Of a stretch of DNA of 60,816 nucleotides, positions 7,166 through 14,733 are shown piece after piece. The first letter of the stretch is position 1, and the number at the start of each line of letters is the position of its first letter. The position numbers were made by a program, and so were the translations under genes. Below the pieces are notes generated by a model. It saw only the letters and a program-made list of their open reading frames with translations, had not been told where the DNA came from and searched no databases. The DNA comes from Kingella_B sp963529665 (GTDB lineage: Bacteria; Pseudomonadota; Gammaproteobacteria; Burkholderiales; Neisseriaceae). Where the stretch lies: contig CAUSAG010000012.1 of the NCBI GenBank assembly GCA_963529665.1, positions 1-60,816 on the forward strand. The letters are read 5' to 3'.

Positions 7166-7222
7166 CGCGGTTCGTAACCCTCCCGCGTTGATAATTGATA
7201 GTTGATTACAATAAAAATAAGG
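7166..7222 (+). promoter_or_regulatory. Candidate preQ1-I riboswitch aptamer with a tandem 7-mer in its tail
   Basis: The core CGCGGTTCGTAACCCTCCCGCG has a 5-bp P1 stem (7166-7170 with 7183-7187) and a loop close to my memory of the preQ1-I consensus (GGTTCG..AACC.TCCC). The expected A-rich tail ending in AGG occurs, but displaced: CAATAAAAATAAGG at 7209-7222. Between them are three tandem 7-mers, TTGATAA, TTGATAG and TTGATTA (7188-7208). It lies 64 nt upstream of yhhQ, a known class of preQ1-regulated transporter. Ligand binding with such a spacer is uncertain. Confidence 0.45.
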
Positions 7223-7260
7223 CGCTGGCAGTGCCCTATCATTGTTGTTGAATCAACTAT
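7198..7260 (+). promoter_or_regulatory. Long imperfect hairpin before yhhQ (possible expression platform)
   Basis: ATAGTTGATT (7198-7207) pairs with AATCAACTAT (7251-7260), extended by ACAAT with ATTGT. An inner hairpin, GGCGCT/AGTGCC (7221-7235), is enclosed. The outer stem uses part of the tandem 7-mer, so it would compete with the aptamer tail. It ends 16 nt before the AGGAA ribosome-binding site. Confidence 0.45.
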
Positions 7261-7285
7261 ATCAAAACCAAAACTAGGAAACCTT

Positions 7286-7966
7286 ATGCAAAACTATCTT
7301 TTTTCTGACAAACAAAAATCGCAAGCACTCTTTTGGCTGGTGTTGTTCCACATCGCCGTTATCGCATCCAGCAACTATCTGGTGCAATTCCCCTTCACCA
7401 TCACGCTGCCCAACGGCTTTGAAGTCCATTCCACATGGGGGGCGCTCACCTTCCCCTTTATCTTTCTCGCCACCGATTTAACCGTCCGCATTTTTGGGCA
7501 GTCGCTTGCCCGCCGCATCATCTTTTTCGTGATGCTGCCTGCGCTATTGCTGTCCTACGCGCTTTCCGTGTTGTTCAGCGAAGGGCATTGGGTGGGCTGG
7601 GATGCGTTGGCGCACTTCAATCTTTTTGTGTTTCGCATCGCGCTGGCGAGCTTTGCTGCCTATGCCTTTGGGCAGATGATGGATATTTTTGTGTTCAACA
7701 AACTGCGCCAGCTCAAATCGTGGTGGATTGCACCCACTGCGTCCACATTTGTCGGCAACGCGCTGGATACGCTGCTGTTTTTCGCCATCGCGTTTGCAGG
7801 CAGCGACGATGCCTTTATGGCGGCAAACTGGCAACACATCGCCTTTGTGGATTATCTGTTTAAGCTCACCATTTGCACGCTGCTATTCGTGCCCGCTTAC
7901 GGCGTGGCGTTGAATTATGTACTGAAAAAATTGGCGGCGAGCGGGCAGCAGTTTCAGGCTGCCTAA
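7286..7966 (+). CDS. yhhQ: Queuosine precursor transporter, VUT/YhhQ family
   Basis: The 226-residue integral membrane protein has about six hydrophobic segments. Family features include the opening SQALFWLVLFHIAVIASSNYLVQFPF, the ATDLTVRIFG motif and the WWIAPTASTFVGNALDTLLFFAIAF motif. YhhQ imports preQ0/preQ1 across the inner membrane. I use the ATG at 7286, with AGGAA 5 nt upstream. A longer frame from 7202 would run through the leader hairpin. The protein ends FQAA because the stop lies just after a DUS (TTTCAGGCTGCCTAA). Nearby queF and the candidate preQ1 riboswitch support a queuosine salvage role. Confidence 0.92.
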   Translation: MQNYLFSDKQKSQALFWLVLFHIAVIASSNYLVQFPFTITLPNGFEVHSTWGALTFPFIFLATDLTVRIFGQSLARRIIFFVMLPALLLSYALSVLFSEGHWVGWDALAHFNLFVFRIALASFAAYAFGQMMDIFVFNKLRQLKSWWIAPTASTFVGNALDTLLFFAIAFAGSDDAFMAANWQHIAFVDYLFKLTICTLLFVPAYGVALNYVLKKLAASGQQFQAA

Positions 7967-7984
7967 TGTGGCGGGATAAATAGG

Positions 7985-8014
7985 AAGTCGGGGGTGTTTT
8001 GCCCGACTTTTTTG
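7985..8014 (+). terminator. Intrinsic terminator after yhhQ
   Basis: AAGTCGGG and CCCGACTT flank a short loop and are followed by T6. It is not DUS-based. Confidence 0.85.
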
Positions 8015-8062
8015 TTTGCAGGATTGGGGGGAAATGGGCAGCCTGAAAACCTATCCAGCAAG

Positions 8063-8135
8063 AAACCGTTTGGCTCAAAATTAAACGGTTTTGCTTTTTC
8101 AGGCTGCCTTTGCACCGCCCAAAGGCAGCCTGAAA
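8063..8135. repeat. Hairpin AAACCGTTT plus DUS inverted pair in the yhhQ-dnaJ gap
   Basis: AAACCGTTT/AAACGGTTT (8063-8091) is followed by TTTTTCAGGCTGCCTTT and AAAGGCAGCCTGAAA (8097-8135). The rest of the 360-nt gap between the convergent yhhQ and dnaJ holds single DUS copies, including one variant with AGGCAACCTGAA near 8250, and no gene I can support. Confidence 0.65.
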
Positions 8136-8285
8136 CGCTTGCGTTACGGCAACGGAAAGAGTGGGTATAGCGGCGATACGCCATGTTCTGTTTCAGGATG
8201 AGTGAAAGGTTGAGGCAGCCTGAAATGCAATTCTTTCGTTTTGTGTTTTCAGGTTGCCTTAACCATCACCCCAACCCGCGTTCAC

Positions 8286-8318
8286 AAAAAAACCGCTTGC
8301 GATATACACAAGCGGTTT
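8286..8318 (-). terminator. Intrinsic terminator of dnaJ
   Basis: On the minus strand, AAACCGCTTG and CAAGCGGTTT pair across a short loop and are followed by a T7 run. It ends 8 nt from the dnaJ stop. Confidence 0.85.
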
Positions 8319-8326
8319 GGTTAAAC

Positions 8327-9493
8327 TCAATCAAATGCTTCTTTTAGCCGTTCCCAAAAACTTTTTTGGCGTGGCGTTTGGCTGCGGTCTAGCCCTGTGG
8401 AAATGGTTTCAAACTCTTCTAGCAACTCTTTTTGGCGATCGGTTAAGTTAATCGGCGTTTCCACGATAACGTGGCAATACAAATCGCCCACCAAGCTGCT
8501 GCGCACGGATTTGATGCCTTTGCCTTTCACGCGCATTTTCTTGCCATTTTGCGTGCCAGCGGGGATGTTGAGCTTAACCTTACCATCCAGCGTGGGCACT
8601 TCCACTTCGCCGCCCAGCGCGGCAGTGGCAAAGCTGATGGGCAGCTCGCAATGCAAGTCGGTGGGGATTTCGGGGTCGCGCTGGAATATTTTGTGCGGCG
8701 CAACGGAAACGTGAATATACAAATCGCCGTTGGGCGCGCCATGCGTGCCCGGTTCGCCTTCGCCTGTTAGGCGGATGCGTTGCCCGTCGTCAATGCCTGC
8801 TGGGATGTTGACTTCCACCGTTTTGCTGGCCTTAACGCGCCCTGCGCCGTGGCATTTAAGGCATGGCTCTTTGATTTCTTTGCCTGTGCCGCCGCAGGTG
8901 GGACAGGTTTGTTGGATTTGGAAGATGGCTTGGCGAACGTGTACCGTGCCTGAGCCGTGGCAAGTGGAGCAGGTGGTGGCTTTGGTGCCTGCTTTTGCGC
9001 CTGAGCCGTGGCAGATGTCGCATTCTTCGTAGGTGGGGATGGTGATTTGGCGTTTTACGCCTGCGGCGGCTTCTTCTAGCGTGATTTCTACGCGATAGCT
9101 GATGTCGTCGCCTTGGTAATTGGGCTGGCGCGAACCGCCTGCGCCGCCAAACATTTGGCTGAATATGTCGCCAAAATCAAAACCTTGTGCGCCGCCAAAG
9201 CCGCTAAATCCTTCAAAACCGCCGAATCCGCCACCGCCAAAACCGCCTGCGCCGCCGCCCATGCCTTGCTCAAAGGCGGCATGACCAAATTGGTCGTAGG
9301 CGGCTTTCTTTTGCGGGTCGGATAGGATGTCGTAGGCTTTTTGGATTTCTTTGAATTTTTCCGCCGCTTCTTCGGGGTTGTCCAAATTGCGGTCGGGGTG
9401 ATATTGCATGGTGAGTTTGCGGTAGGCTTTTTTGATGTCGCTTTCGCTGGCGTTGCGCGATACGCCGAGTGTTTCGTAAAAATCTTTGCTCAT
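8327..9493 (-). CDS. dnaJ: Chaperone DnaJ (Hsp40)
   Basis: The 388-residue type A DnaJ starts MSKDFYETLGV. The J domain has the HPD motif in YHPDRN. A Gly/Phe-rich linker (about 75-125) follows. The zinc-binding domain has four CxxCxGxG repeats: CDICHGSG, CSTCHGSG, CPTCGGTG and CLKCHGAG. The substrate-binding C-terminal domain is complete. DnaJ stimulates the ATPase of DnaK and binds unfolded proteins. The start at 9493 gives the canonical N-terminus, and an in-frame extension upstream is rejected. dnaK is not adjacent, and grpE is some 50 kb away at 58.4 kb, so the chaperone genes are dispersed. Confidence 0.97.
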   Translation of the reverse strand: MSKDFYETLGVSRNASESDIKKAYRKLTMQYHPDRNLDNPEEAAEKFKEIQKAYDILSDPQKKAAYDQFGHAAFEQGMGGGAGGFGGGGFGGFEGFSGFGGAQGFDFGDIFSQMFGGAGGSRQPNYQGDDISYRVEITLEEAAAGVKRQITIPTYEECDICHGSGAKAGTKATTCSTCHGSGTVHVRQAIFQIQQTCPTCGGTGKEIKEPCLKCHGAGRVKASKTVEVNIPAGIDDGQRIRLTGEGEPGTHGAPNGDLYIHVSVAPHKIFQRDPEIPTDLHCELPISFATAALGGEVEVPTLDGKVKLNIPAGTQNGKKMRVKGKGIKSVRSSLVGDLYCHVIVETPINLTDRQKELLEEFETISTGLDRSQTPRQKSFWERLKEAFD

Positions 9494-9587
9494 GTTTTGT
9501 GTCTTTATGTTGGTTGAATTGAACTCGGGGCTATATGGGGGAGGGGCGGTGAAAATCAAGACTTGGATAGTGGTTGTTTAATGAGCG

Positions 9588-9623
9588 CAGCCTGAAAACG
9601 GTGTTTGCTGATTTTCAGGCTGC
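9588..9623. repeat. DUS inverted pair between dnaJ and ispF
   Basis: GCAGCCTGAAAA and TTTTCAGGCTGC are separated by 12 nt. The pair lies downstream of ispF on the minus strand and probably terminates it. Confidence 0.6.
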
Positions 9624-9657
9624 CTTTGGTGTGTAGCTGCTGCGAGGCAGCCCCAAA

Positions 9658-10137
9658 CTATCGCGCGGCAAGCAACACAATCGCCTGCGCTTCAATCGCT
9701 TCTTCGCGCCCAAGGTAGCCGAGTTTTTCGTTGGTTTTGCCTTTGATGTTCACGCAGTTTTCAGGCAGCCCCAAATCGGCGGCGATGTTGGCGCGCATGG
9801 CGGCGATGTGGGGGCGCAGCTTGGGCTGTTGGGCAATCAGGGTGCTGTCCACATTGACCACGCGCCAGCCTGCTTGTTGCACAAGGGCGTAGGCTTGGCG
9901 CAGTAGGTGGCGGCTGTCGGCGTTTTTGTGTTCGGCGGCGGTATCGGGGAAGTGTGCGCCGATGTCGTTAAGTGCGGCCGCGCCGAGCAGGGCATCGGTG
10001 ATGGCGTGCAGCAGGGCATCGGCATCGGAGTGTCCTTGCAAGCCTTTGGGGTGGGGGATGTGTACGCCACCGAGAATCAGCGGTCGGTTGGGCACAAGCG
10101 CGTGAACGTCATAGCCTTGTCCGATGCGTAGGGTCAT
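9658..10137 (-). CDS. ispF: 2-C-methyl-D-erythritol 2,4-cyclodiphosphate synthase
   Basis: The 159-residue enzyme catalyses the cyclisation step of the MEP isoprenoid pathway. The metal ligands are visible as GYDVH (Asp10, His12) and the GHSDADALLH motif (His44). The C-terminal signature INIKGKTNEKLG-type sequence appears as NIKGKTNEKLGYLGREEAIEA. Length is as expected. In many proteobacteria ispD is immediately upstream, but it is not present here. A DUS hairpin follows the stop and another precedes the start. Confidence 0.96.
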   Translation of the reverse strand: MTLRIGQGYDVHALVPNRPLILGGVHIPHPKGLQGHSDADALLHAITDALLGAAALNDIGAHFPDTAAEHKNADSRHLLRQAYALVQQAGWRVVNVDSTLIAQQPKLRPHIAAMRANIAADLGLPENCVNIKGKTNEKLGYLGREEAIEAQAIVLLAAR

Positions 10138-10167
10138 GGGGTGTCCTTTGTGGTAGGTGGGTTGAGA

Positions 10168-10202
10168 CAGCCTGAAAAATGGTTGGGCGGTTTCAGGCTG
10201 CC
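10168..10202. repeat. DUS inverted pair upstream of ispF
   Basis: CAGCCTGAAA and TTTCAGGCTGCC are separated by about 13 nt. A further DUS lies at 10253-10263, overlapping the end of the next minus-strand gene. Confidence 0.6.
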
Positions 10203-10263
10203 TATGGGGTAGAAAATATAGATTGGGTTGCGCTGAAATGCGCTGTATGCGTTTTCAGGCTGC

Positions 10264-10791
10264 CTATTGCGCGATAAATAAGCTGATTATCCGTGCATCG
10301 TGGCGGTATTTTTGCGTGTGTAAAGGCAGCCTGAAATGGGCGGATGGGATGTTGCCAAAATCGCCGCCGTACACGCGAATATTGAGCCATTTGGGTTGTT
10401 GGGCAAAACGGGCAAATTGGCGCATTTCCACTTCGCTCATCTCAATATCGCGCACGTTGCCCAGCGTTTTTTCGACATCGTGTAATGTCATGCGGGGGTG
10501 GATGCCGTTGGCAGTATGGCAGGCGGGTGATGGCGTTTCCAGCCATGTGATTTGGCTTGTGTTGTCGTCCAGCAGGGCAAAAATTTCAATGTTGTTGGGC
10601 AAGGTAATCAGGGTAATGTCGCCCACTTCGGCATCGGCTTCGCTGTTAATTTTGGCTTGCGGATGGGCGTGTTTAACTTGCGCCAACGTTTGCCCAAGCT
10701 GGATGCCCGCGATGTTGTGGGGCGTAATGACGCAGGCGTGGGCAATGGGCATAGCGAGTAAAGCGAGAGTAAATAAGATTTTGGGGAACAT
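10264..10791 (-). CDS. Exported protein of unknown function
   Basis: The 175-residue protein starts with a clear signal peptide (MFPKILFTLALLAMPIAHA, cleaved after AHA). The mature part begins CVITPHNIAGIQLGQTLAQVKHAHPQA. That resembles small periplasmic proteins in which a short N-terminal motif precedes a G-x-x-L-G-x-x-x repeat-like helix. Two cysteines could pair. The C-terminal segment carries a DUS encoding HFRLPLHTQ, so the last ~25 residues may be recent in origin. Not recognised; likely periplasmic. Confidence 0.7.
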   Translation of the reverse strand: MFPKILFTLALLAMPIAHACVITPHNIAGIQLGQTLAQVKHAHPQAKINSEADAEVGDITLITLPNNIEIFALLDDNTSQITWLETPSPACHTANGIHPRMTLHDVEKTLGNVRDIEMSEVEMRQFARFAQQPKWLNIRVYGGDFGNIPSAHFRLPLHTQKYRHDARIISLFIAQ

Positions 10792-10945
10792 GGTTTTATC
10801 CGTGCATAATAGGCAGCCTGAAAGGCGGGGTGGTGGTTTCAGGCGTCAGGCAGCCTGAAAATAGGTTTACTGCGCCAAGGGCAACGCCACATCATCGCGC
10901 CCAAGCCAGCAGCGGCAGATGGGGTTAAACGTCGTTTCAGGCTGC

Positions 10946-11350
10946 CTACTGCGGTTCAGTCGCTAACCGCCCCGCCCAAATTCTATCCGCCGCGTCAATC
11001 GCATCCGCATCATGCAACACGCCGTTGCCAAACCAAACCAGCGCGGGCTGATTGGCGTTGTGCCGCTTGCAGATGCGCTGCTCTGCGCCGTTTTCCAGCC
11101 ATTGCGCGCACCAATGCGTGCTGCCTGAAACCGTTGCATGGCTGTTTTGCCATTGGCTGCGATGCGCCGCCAGCCAGTTGCGCCAAGCGGTTTGGCGTTT
11201 TTCGCCTGCGCGGCGGGCGATGGGCAAGGTGCGATTGCCCAAGCTATCGTGGTAGATAATGAGTTGCAGATTTTGCGCGATGAAGGTTTCGGGTAAGTTA
11301 GCTTGGCAAGCGGTGAGTAGCAATAAAGCAAATAGGGCAGGGCGGTTCAT
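10946..11350 (-). CDS. Small lipoprotein of unknown function
   Basis: The 134-residue product starts MNRPALFALLLLTAC, a lipoprotein signal with lipobox LLTAC and Cys15. The mature part is polar with further cysteines (THWCAQW and RICKRH) that may form a disulfide. The family is not recognised. Just past the stop, beyond a DUS, a different frame encodes FNPICRCWLGRDDVALPLAQ and a stop. That may be a former C-terminus cut off by a DUS-linked rearrangement. Confidence 0.65.
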   Translation of the reverse strand: MNRPALFALLLLTACQANLPETFIAQNLQLIIYHDSLGNRTLPIARRAGEKRQTAWRNWLAAHRSQWQNSHATVSGSTHWCAQWLENGAEQRICKRHNANQPALVWFGNGVLHDADAIDAADRIWAGRLATEPQ

Positions 11351-11498
11351 GATGTTTTCAGCGATACGAAATTTACGAAATATAACATACAGTCAGAAAA
11401 GGCAGCCTGAAAAAAAGCAACGGAAAAAAGCAGGATGTGGATTGAAACAATGTTTCAAATAAGATTGACGTGGCACAAGCAAATCACAAAAAATGCGC

Positions 11499-11527
11499 TT
11501 GAAACAGCAAGATAAGCGTATCATAAT
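11499..11527 (+). promoter_or_regulatory. Sigma-70-type promoter for ldh
   Basis: TTGAAA and CATAAT are spaced by 17 nt, about 42 nt before the ldh start. Confidence 0.6.
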
Positions 11528-11568
11528 CGCATGATAAATTTTCTCAACAACGTTAAGGATGTAATAAA

Positions 11569-12525
11569 ATGGCAAACAAAGTCAGCAATAAAGTAGTGGT
11601 GATTGGCACTGGTGCGGTGGGCGTGAGCTATGCCTATGCCGCGCTCAACCAAGGCACGGTGGATGAACTGGTGTTGATTGACATTAACCAAAGCCGCGTG
11701 GAAGCCGAAGCCTACGATTTGCGCCACGGCGTGTTCAACGGTCCGACTTCAACCATCGTGAAAGCAGGCACTTATGCCGATTGCGCCGATGCCGACATCG
11801 TTACCATTTGCGCAGGCGTGCCACAAAAACCAGGCGAAACGCGCTTGCAACTGATTGATAACAACCTAAACGTGTTCAATAAAATTGTAGGCGAAGTGGT
11901 GAAATCAGGCTTTAAAGGCGTGTTCTTGCTGGCGGCGAACCCCGTGGACGTGTTGTCGTATGCCACTTACAAATTCTCAGGTTTCCCCAAAGAGCGCGTT
12001 ATCGGTTCGGGCACGGTGTTGGACACCGCACGCTTGTGCGACGAATTGTCCAAAGAGTTTAACGTTGCGCCGCAAAGCATCAATGCCTTTATGGTGGGCG
12101 AACACGGCGACAGCATTCTCGCCGCTTGGAGCACCGCCACCATCGCAGGGCAATCCATCAAAGCCTATTTTGATGCGCAACCCAATGGCAAAGAGCGCAT
12201 GGAACAAATCCGCTACGATGTAATGCGCGCGGCATACAAAATCATCGAAGGCAAAGGCGCAACCTACTACGGCATCGGCATGGGCTTGGCACGCATCACC
12301 CGCGCCATCTTGCGCAACGAACGTGCCATTTTGCCGATTTCTGCATTGGTGGAAGGCGAATACGGCGAGCAAGATGTGTTCATCGGCACGCCTGCGGTAA
12401 TTGGCAGCAGCGGCATTGTTCGCATCATTGAACAACCTTTGGATGCCGAAGAAAAACAAAAATTTGCTGATTCCGCCAATGTGTTGCGCGGCTATCAAGA
12501 AAAAGTTCACGAATACTTGAAATAA
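11569..12525 (+). CDS. ldh: L-lactate dehydrogenase (NAD-dependent)
   Basis: The 318-residue enzyme interconverts pyruvate and L-lactate with NADH. The Rossmann motif is GTGAVG at the start. Catalytic His is in GEHGDS. The substrate-binding Arg lies in the KPGETRLQL loop, where the Gln of PQKPGETR is typical of LDH rather than malate dehydrogenase. Length and motif order match bacterial L-LDH, best known in Firmicutes. Neisseria usually has D-LDH or flavin-dependent lactate dehydrogenases, so this gene could be a horizontal acquisition. It has its own promoter and terminator. AAGGAT provides the ribosome-binding site. Confidence 0.94.
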   Translation: MANKVSNKVVVIGTGAVGVSYAYAALNQGTVDELVLIDINQSRVEAEAYDLRHGVFNGPTSTIVKAGTYADCADADIVTICAGVPQKPGETRLQLIDNNLNVFNKIVGEVVKSGFKGVFLLAANPVDVLSYATYKFSGFPKERVIGSGTVLDTARLCDELSKEFNVAPQSINAFMVGEHGDSILAAWSTATIAGQSIKAYFDAQPNGKERMEQIRYDVMRAAYKIIEGKGATYYGIGMGLARITRAILRNERAILPISALVEGEYGEQDVFIGTPAVIGSSGIVRIIEQPLDAEEKQKFADSANVLRGYQEKVHEYLK

Positions 12526-12534
12526 TCAAAACAC

Positions 12535-12567
12535 AAAAAACCGCTTGGGCTGATACCAAGCGGTTTT
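12535..12567 (+). terminator. Intrinsic terminator after ldh
   Basis: AAAACCGCTTGG and CCAAGCGGTTTT pair across a short loop, with a T-rich tail. The stem is similar to the dnaJ terminator (ACCGCTTG). Confidence 0.85.
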
Positions 12568-12630
12568 CTTGTTTTCAGGCTGCCTTTTTTCAGGCTGCTT
12601 TGATGCACAACAAAATAGCTAGCGGCAATG

Positions 12631-13485
12631 CTACACACCAAACGTATTGCATTGGTTAATATCGCCCGTTTGCAAACCGCGTTGTAACCACTTTTTGCGC
12701 TCGGCAGAAGTGCCATGCGTGTAAGTATGCGGCACAGTGTAGCCTTGCGCGCGTTTTTGCAAAGTATCATCGCCCACCGCTTCCGCCGCAACATAAGCTT
12801 CTTCAATATCCCCATCTTCAAACAAACCATCTTTTTGCGCGTAATGCCCCCACACCCCTGCATAGCAATCCGCTTGCAATTCCAGTTTCACCGACAACGC
12901 ATTGGCTTCTGTTTTGCTCACTTGCTGCTGCATACTGTGCACCTTGCCAATCGTGCCCAACATGGTTTGCACATGATGTCCCACTTCATGCGCAATCACA
13001 TAAGCAAACGCCGCGTCGCCTTCCGCGCCAAGCTGATTTTTCATCGTGTTGTAAAACGATAAATCAATGTATAACTTGTTATCCGCAGGGCAATAAAATG
13101 GACCTACGCTGGCTTGCCCCGTGCCGCAGCCCGTTTGCGTAGAACCAGAATAGATGCGTAGCACAGGCTCTTGATACGTTTTGCCCATCTTTTGGAAATA
13201 CGCACCCCATACTTTTTCCGTTTCACGCAATACAACTGCGCTCAGTTTATACAACTGCTGCTCTTGTTGAGAATATTGCGGACGCTGTGTTTGTTGTTGC
13301 TGCGTATTGCCAAGCTGGTTTGCTCCGCCAACCAAGCCGCTCAAATCCACCCCGTTATAAGCACCAATCAGCAAAATAATGAAACCAATAATACCAAGTG
13401 GTTTACCACCGCCCATGCCGCCCCCGCCCGAGCTGCCGCGCGCGTCTTCAATATTGTTGCTGCCTTCTCTGTTTTGCCAACGCAT
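12631..13485 (-). CDS. Putative neutral zinc metallopeptidase, YpfJ family
   Basis: The 284-residue protein begins MRWQNREGSNNIEDARG, the typical opening of the YpfJ/KPN_02809 family. A glycine-rich stretch and one transmembrane segment (about 33-50) follow. A Gln-rich linker leads to the peptidase domain with HEVGHH, the HExxH zinc motif. ELQADCYAGVWGH supplies the third-ligand region. Start at 13485 is preferred because a GGAG lies 7 nt upstream; an ATG four codons earlier lacks one. Function in the family is poorly known. It is located at the inner membrane, with the catalytic part probably outside the cytoplasm. Confidence 0.9.
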   Translation of the reverse strand: MRWQNREGSNNIEDARGSSGGGGMGGGKPLGIIGFIILLIGAYNGVDLSGLVGGANQLGNTQQQQTQRPQYSQQEQQLYKLSAVVLRETEKVWGAYFQKMGKTYQEPVLRIYSGSTQTGCGTGQASVGPFYCPADNKLYIDLSFYNTMKNQLGAEGDAAFAYVIAHEVGHHVQTMLGTIGKVHSMQQQVSKTEANALSVKLELQADCYAGVWGHYAQKDGLFEDGDIEEAYVAAEAVGDDTLQKRAQGYTVPHTYTHGTSAERKKWLQRGLQTGDINQCNTFGV

Positions 13486-13508
13486 AAACACTCCATTCAA
13501 GAATAAAC

Positions 13509-13535
13509 GAAAAGCCCAAACAAAAGTTTGGGCTT
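13509..13535 (-). terminator. Terminator downstream of tRNA-Phe
   Basis: On the minus strand, AAGCCCAAAC and GTTTGGGCTT pair across 4 nt, followed by TTCG. It also precedes the YpfJ-family gene and lies 7 nt beyond the tRNA end. Confidence 0.75.
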
Positions 13536-13542
13536 AAATATT

Positions 13543-13618
13543 TGGTGGCCAGAGGCAGGATCGAACTGCCGACACACGGATTTTCAATCCGTTGCTCTAC
13601 CGACTGAGCTATCTGGCC
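13543..13618 (-). tRNA. tRNA-Phe (GAA)
   Basis: The minus strand folds into a 76-nt cloverleaf. The acceptor stem GGCCAGA pairs with TCTGGCC, and CCA is encoded. The D-loop has AGCTCAGTCGGTAGAGC. The anticodon loop TTGAAAA is flanked by CGGAT/ATCCG, giving anticodon GAA for phenylalanine. The T-arm carries GTTCGATC. Confidence 0.95.
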
Positions 13619-13631
13619 AAGTAAGCTATGT

Positions 13632-13660
13632 ATTAGAACATAATAAAACTAGGCTGTCAA
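13632..13660 (-). promoter_or_regulatory. tRNA-Phe promoter
   Basis: On the minus strand, TTGACA and TCTAAT are spaced by 17 nt, 14 nt upstream of the tRNA. Confidence 0.7.
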
Positions 13661-13683
13661 ACGAATAAAGAAGCCAAACCTAA

Positions 13684-14049
13684 TTATTTCGTGATGTCCA
13701 CAATTGCACGCGCTGCACGACGCGCATCCAGCAGAATCAAGCCCAGTTTCGCGCTTTCTTTGGCCGTTAAGCACAACACATTAGTGCCACCAGCCTGAAT
13801 CAGCAAGGTGTAGCCCAGCTTGCCTTTAACAATAACTTGCTCCAATTCGCCGCAAGCCAATTCTTGCGTGGTGCGATTACCCAACGCCAACAATGCAGCA
13901 GACATAGCACCAACGCGGTCGGGGTCAATGTTGGCTGGCAAGAGATGCGCGATAGGCAAACCATCGGTAGAAATAACGGCAGATGCGGTAATATCAACGG
14001 AAGAACTGTTTAAGTCGCTCAGTACGGAAGTTAAAAGTTGTTCATGCAT
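13684..14049 (-). CDS. Roadblock/LC7-domain protein (MglB-like)
   Basis: The 121-residue protein matches the roadblock pattern: an N-terminal helix (LLTSVLSDLN), then strands ITASAVISTDGLPIAHLLP, a helix with DRVGAMSAALLALGNRT, and strands ELEQVIVKGKLGYTLLIQAGGTNVLCLTAK ending in a helix. Roadblock proteins bind small Ras-like GTPases and can act as GAPs, as MglB does for MglA. This is the last gene of a five-gene minus-strand operon with a small GTPase two genes upstream, which supports a regulator-GTPase pair. Its assigned partner is inferred from position. Confidence 0.82.
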   Translation of the reverse strand: MHEQLLTSVLSDLNSSSVDITASAVISTDGLPIAHLLPANIDPDRVGAMSAALLALGNRTTQELACGELEQVIVKGKLGYTLLIQAGGTNVLCLTAKESAKLGLILLDARRAARAIVDITK

Positions 14050-14072
14050 TTTATATTAGTCCAATTCAAATT

Positions 14073-14732
14073 TTAAAAATCAACGCCTAAATTATTAGCC
14101 GCTTCAACCGTTTTATAAAGTGCGCGCACCAAAGTTACAAAGGCTTCTTTATGCAGTTGTGGTGTGCCACCTGTTACCAAAATATATTTGGTATCGTTGA
14201 TATAAATGGGGAAGAATGTTAATTCACTTTGCCCTGTTGGATCGCATAAACCCCACGCGTTTTGATAAATATTGAGATTGTTTTTAATCAAAAGCGCATG
14301 ACGCTCAGATAGGCGGATGGCTTCGCTGGCTAAAATAGCAACTTCTTCTGCCGCTTCATGGTTAAAACCAGAGTTTGCAAAATAAAAGCCATCGTGGTCA
14401 ATCAACAATGCTTTCTGGCTATCTGATAAGTGAGGCAACAAGTTTGCCAAAGTATCATCTTGAAGCTCAAATTTTTCTTCTGGTGTGTCGCTACCATACA
14501 AAAATTCAAGGCGTTGCAAACGATAAAGCAAATTTAGTGCCGATTCAAGATCGCTGGTTTCAGACCATTCTAATAATTTTTCTTGCGTAATCGTCTGTTG
14601 GCTATCTGCTTTTAAAATATTAGATAACAAAGTGCGGCTGGCACTCACACTTTTATTGGCAATGGCATAGAATGCACCAGCTGGTGTGATGTGTGGGTAT
14701 AAATTTGTTTGTAATGAAAGAGTCGATTCCAT
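14073..14732 (-). CDS. Unknown protein with roadblock-like C-terminal half
   Basis: The 219-residue protein is not a known family to me. The N-terminal 100 residues are mostly helical and polar (ANKSVSASRTLLSNILKADSQ, then a Leu-rich helix ESALNLLYRLQRLEF), possibly winged-helix. From about residue 105 the pattern resembles a roadblock domain: KALLIDHDGFYFANSG, a helix EEVAILASEAIRLSERHALL, then strands with FFPIYINDTKYILVTGG and a final helix. It starts 1 nt after the GTPase stop and the next gene begins 23 nt later, so translation is coupled. The roadblock reading is my inference. Confidence 0.7.
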   Translation of the reverse strand: MESTLSLQTNLYPHITPAGAFYAIANKSVSASRTLLSNILKADSQQTITQEKLLEWSETSDLESALNLLYRLQRLEFLYGSDTPEEKFELQDDTLANLLPHLSDSQKALLIDHDGFYFANSGFNHEAAEEVAILASEAIRLSERHALLIKNNLNIYQNAWGLCDPTGQSELTFFPIYINDTKYILVTGGTPQLHKEAFVTLVRALYKTVEAANNLGVDF

Positions 14733-14733
14733 G

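Noticed and set aside
6676..7191. Overlapping frame in the 6654 lipoprotein and yhhQ leader
   Set aside because: Low-complexity Pro/Ser/Arg sequence in a shifted frame over a better-supported lipoprotein and regulatory leader.
7202..7285. Upstream start for yhhQ
   Set aside because: It would translate through the leader hairpin and lacks a ribosome-binding site; ATG 7286 with AGGAA is better.
9494..9559. N-terminal extension of dnaJ
   Set aside because: MSKDFYETLG at 9493 is the canonical start; the extension has no J-domain sequence.
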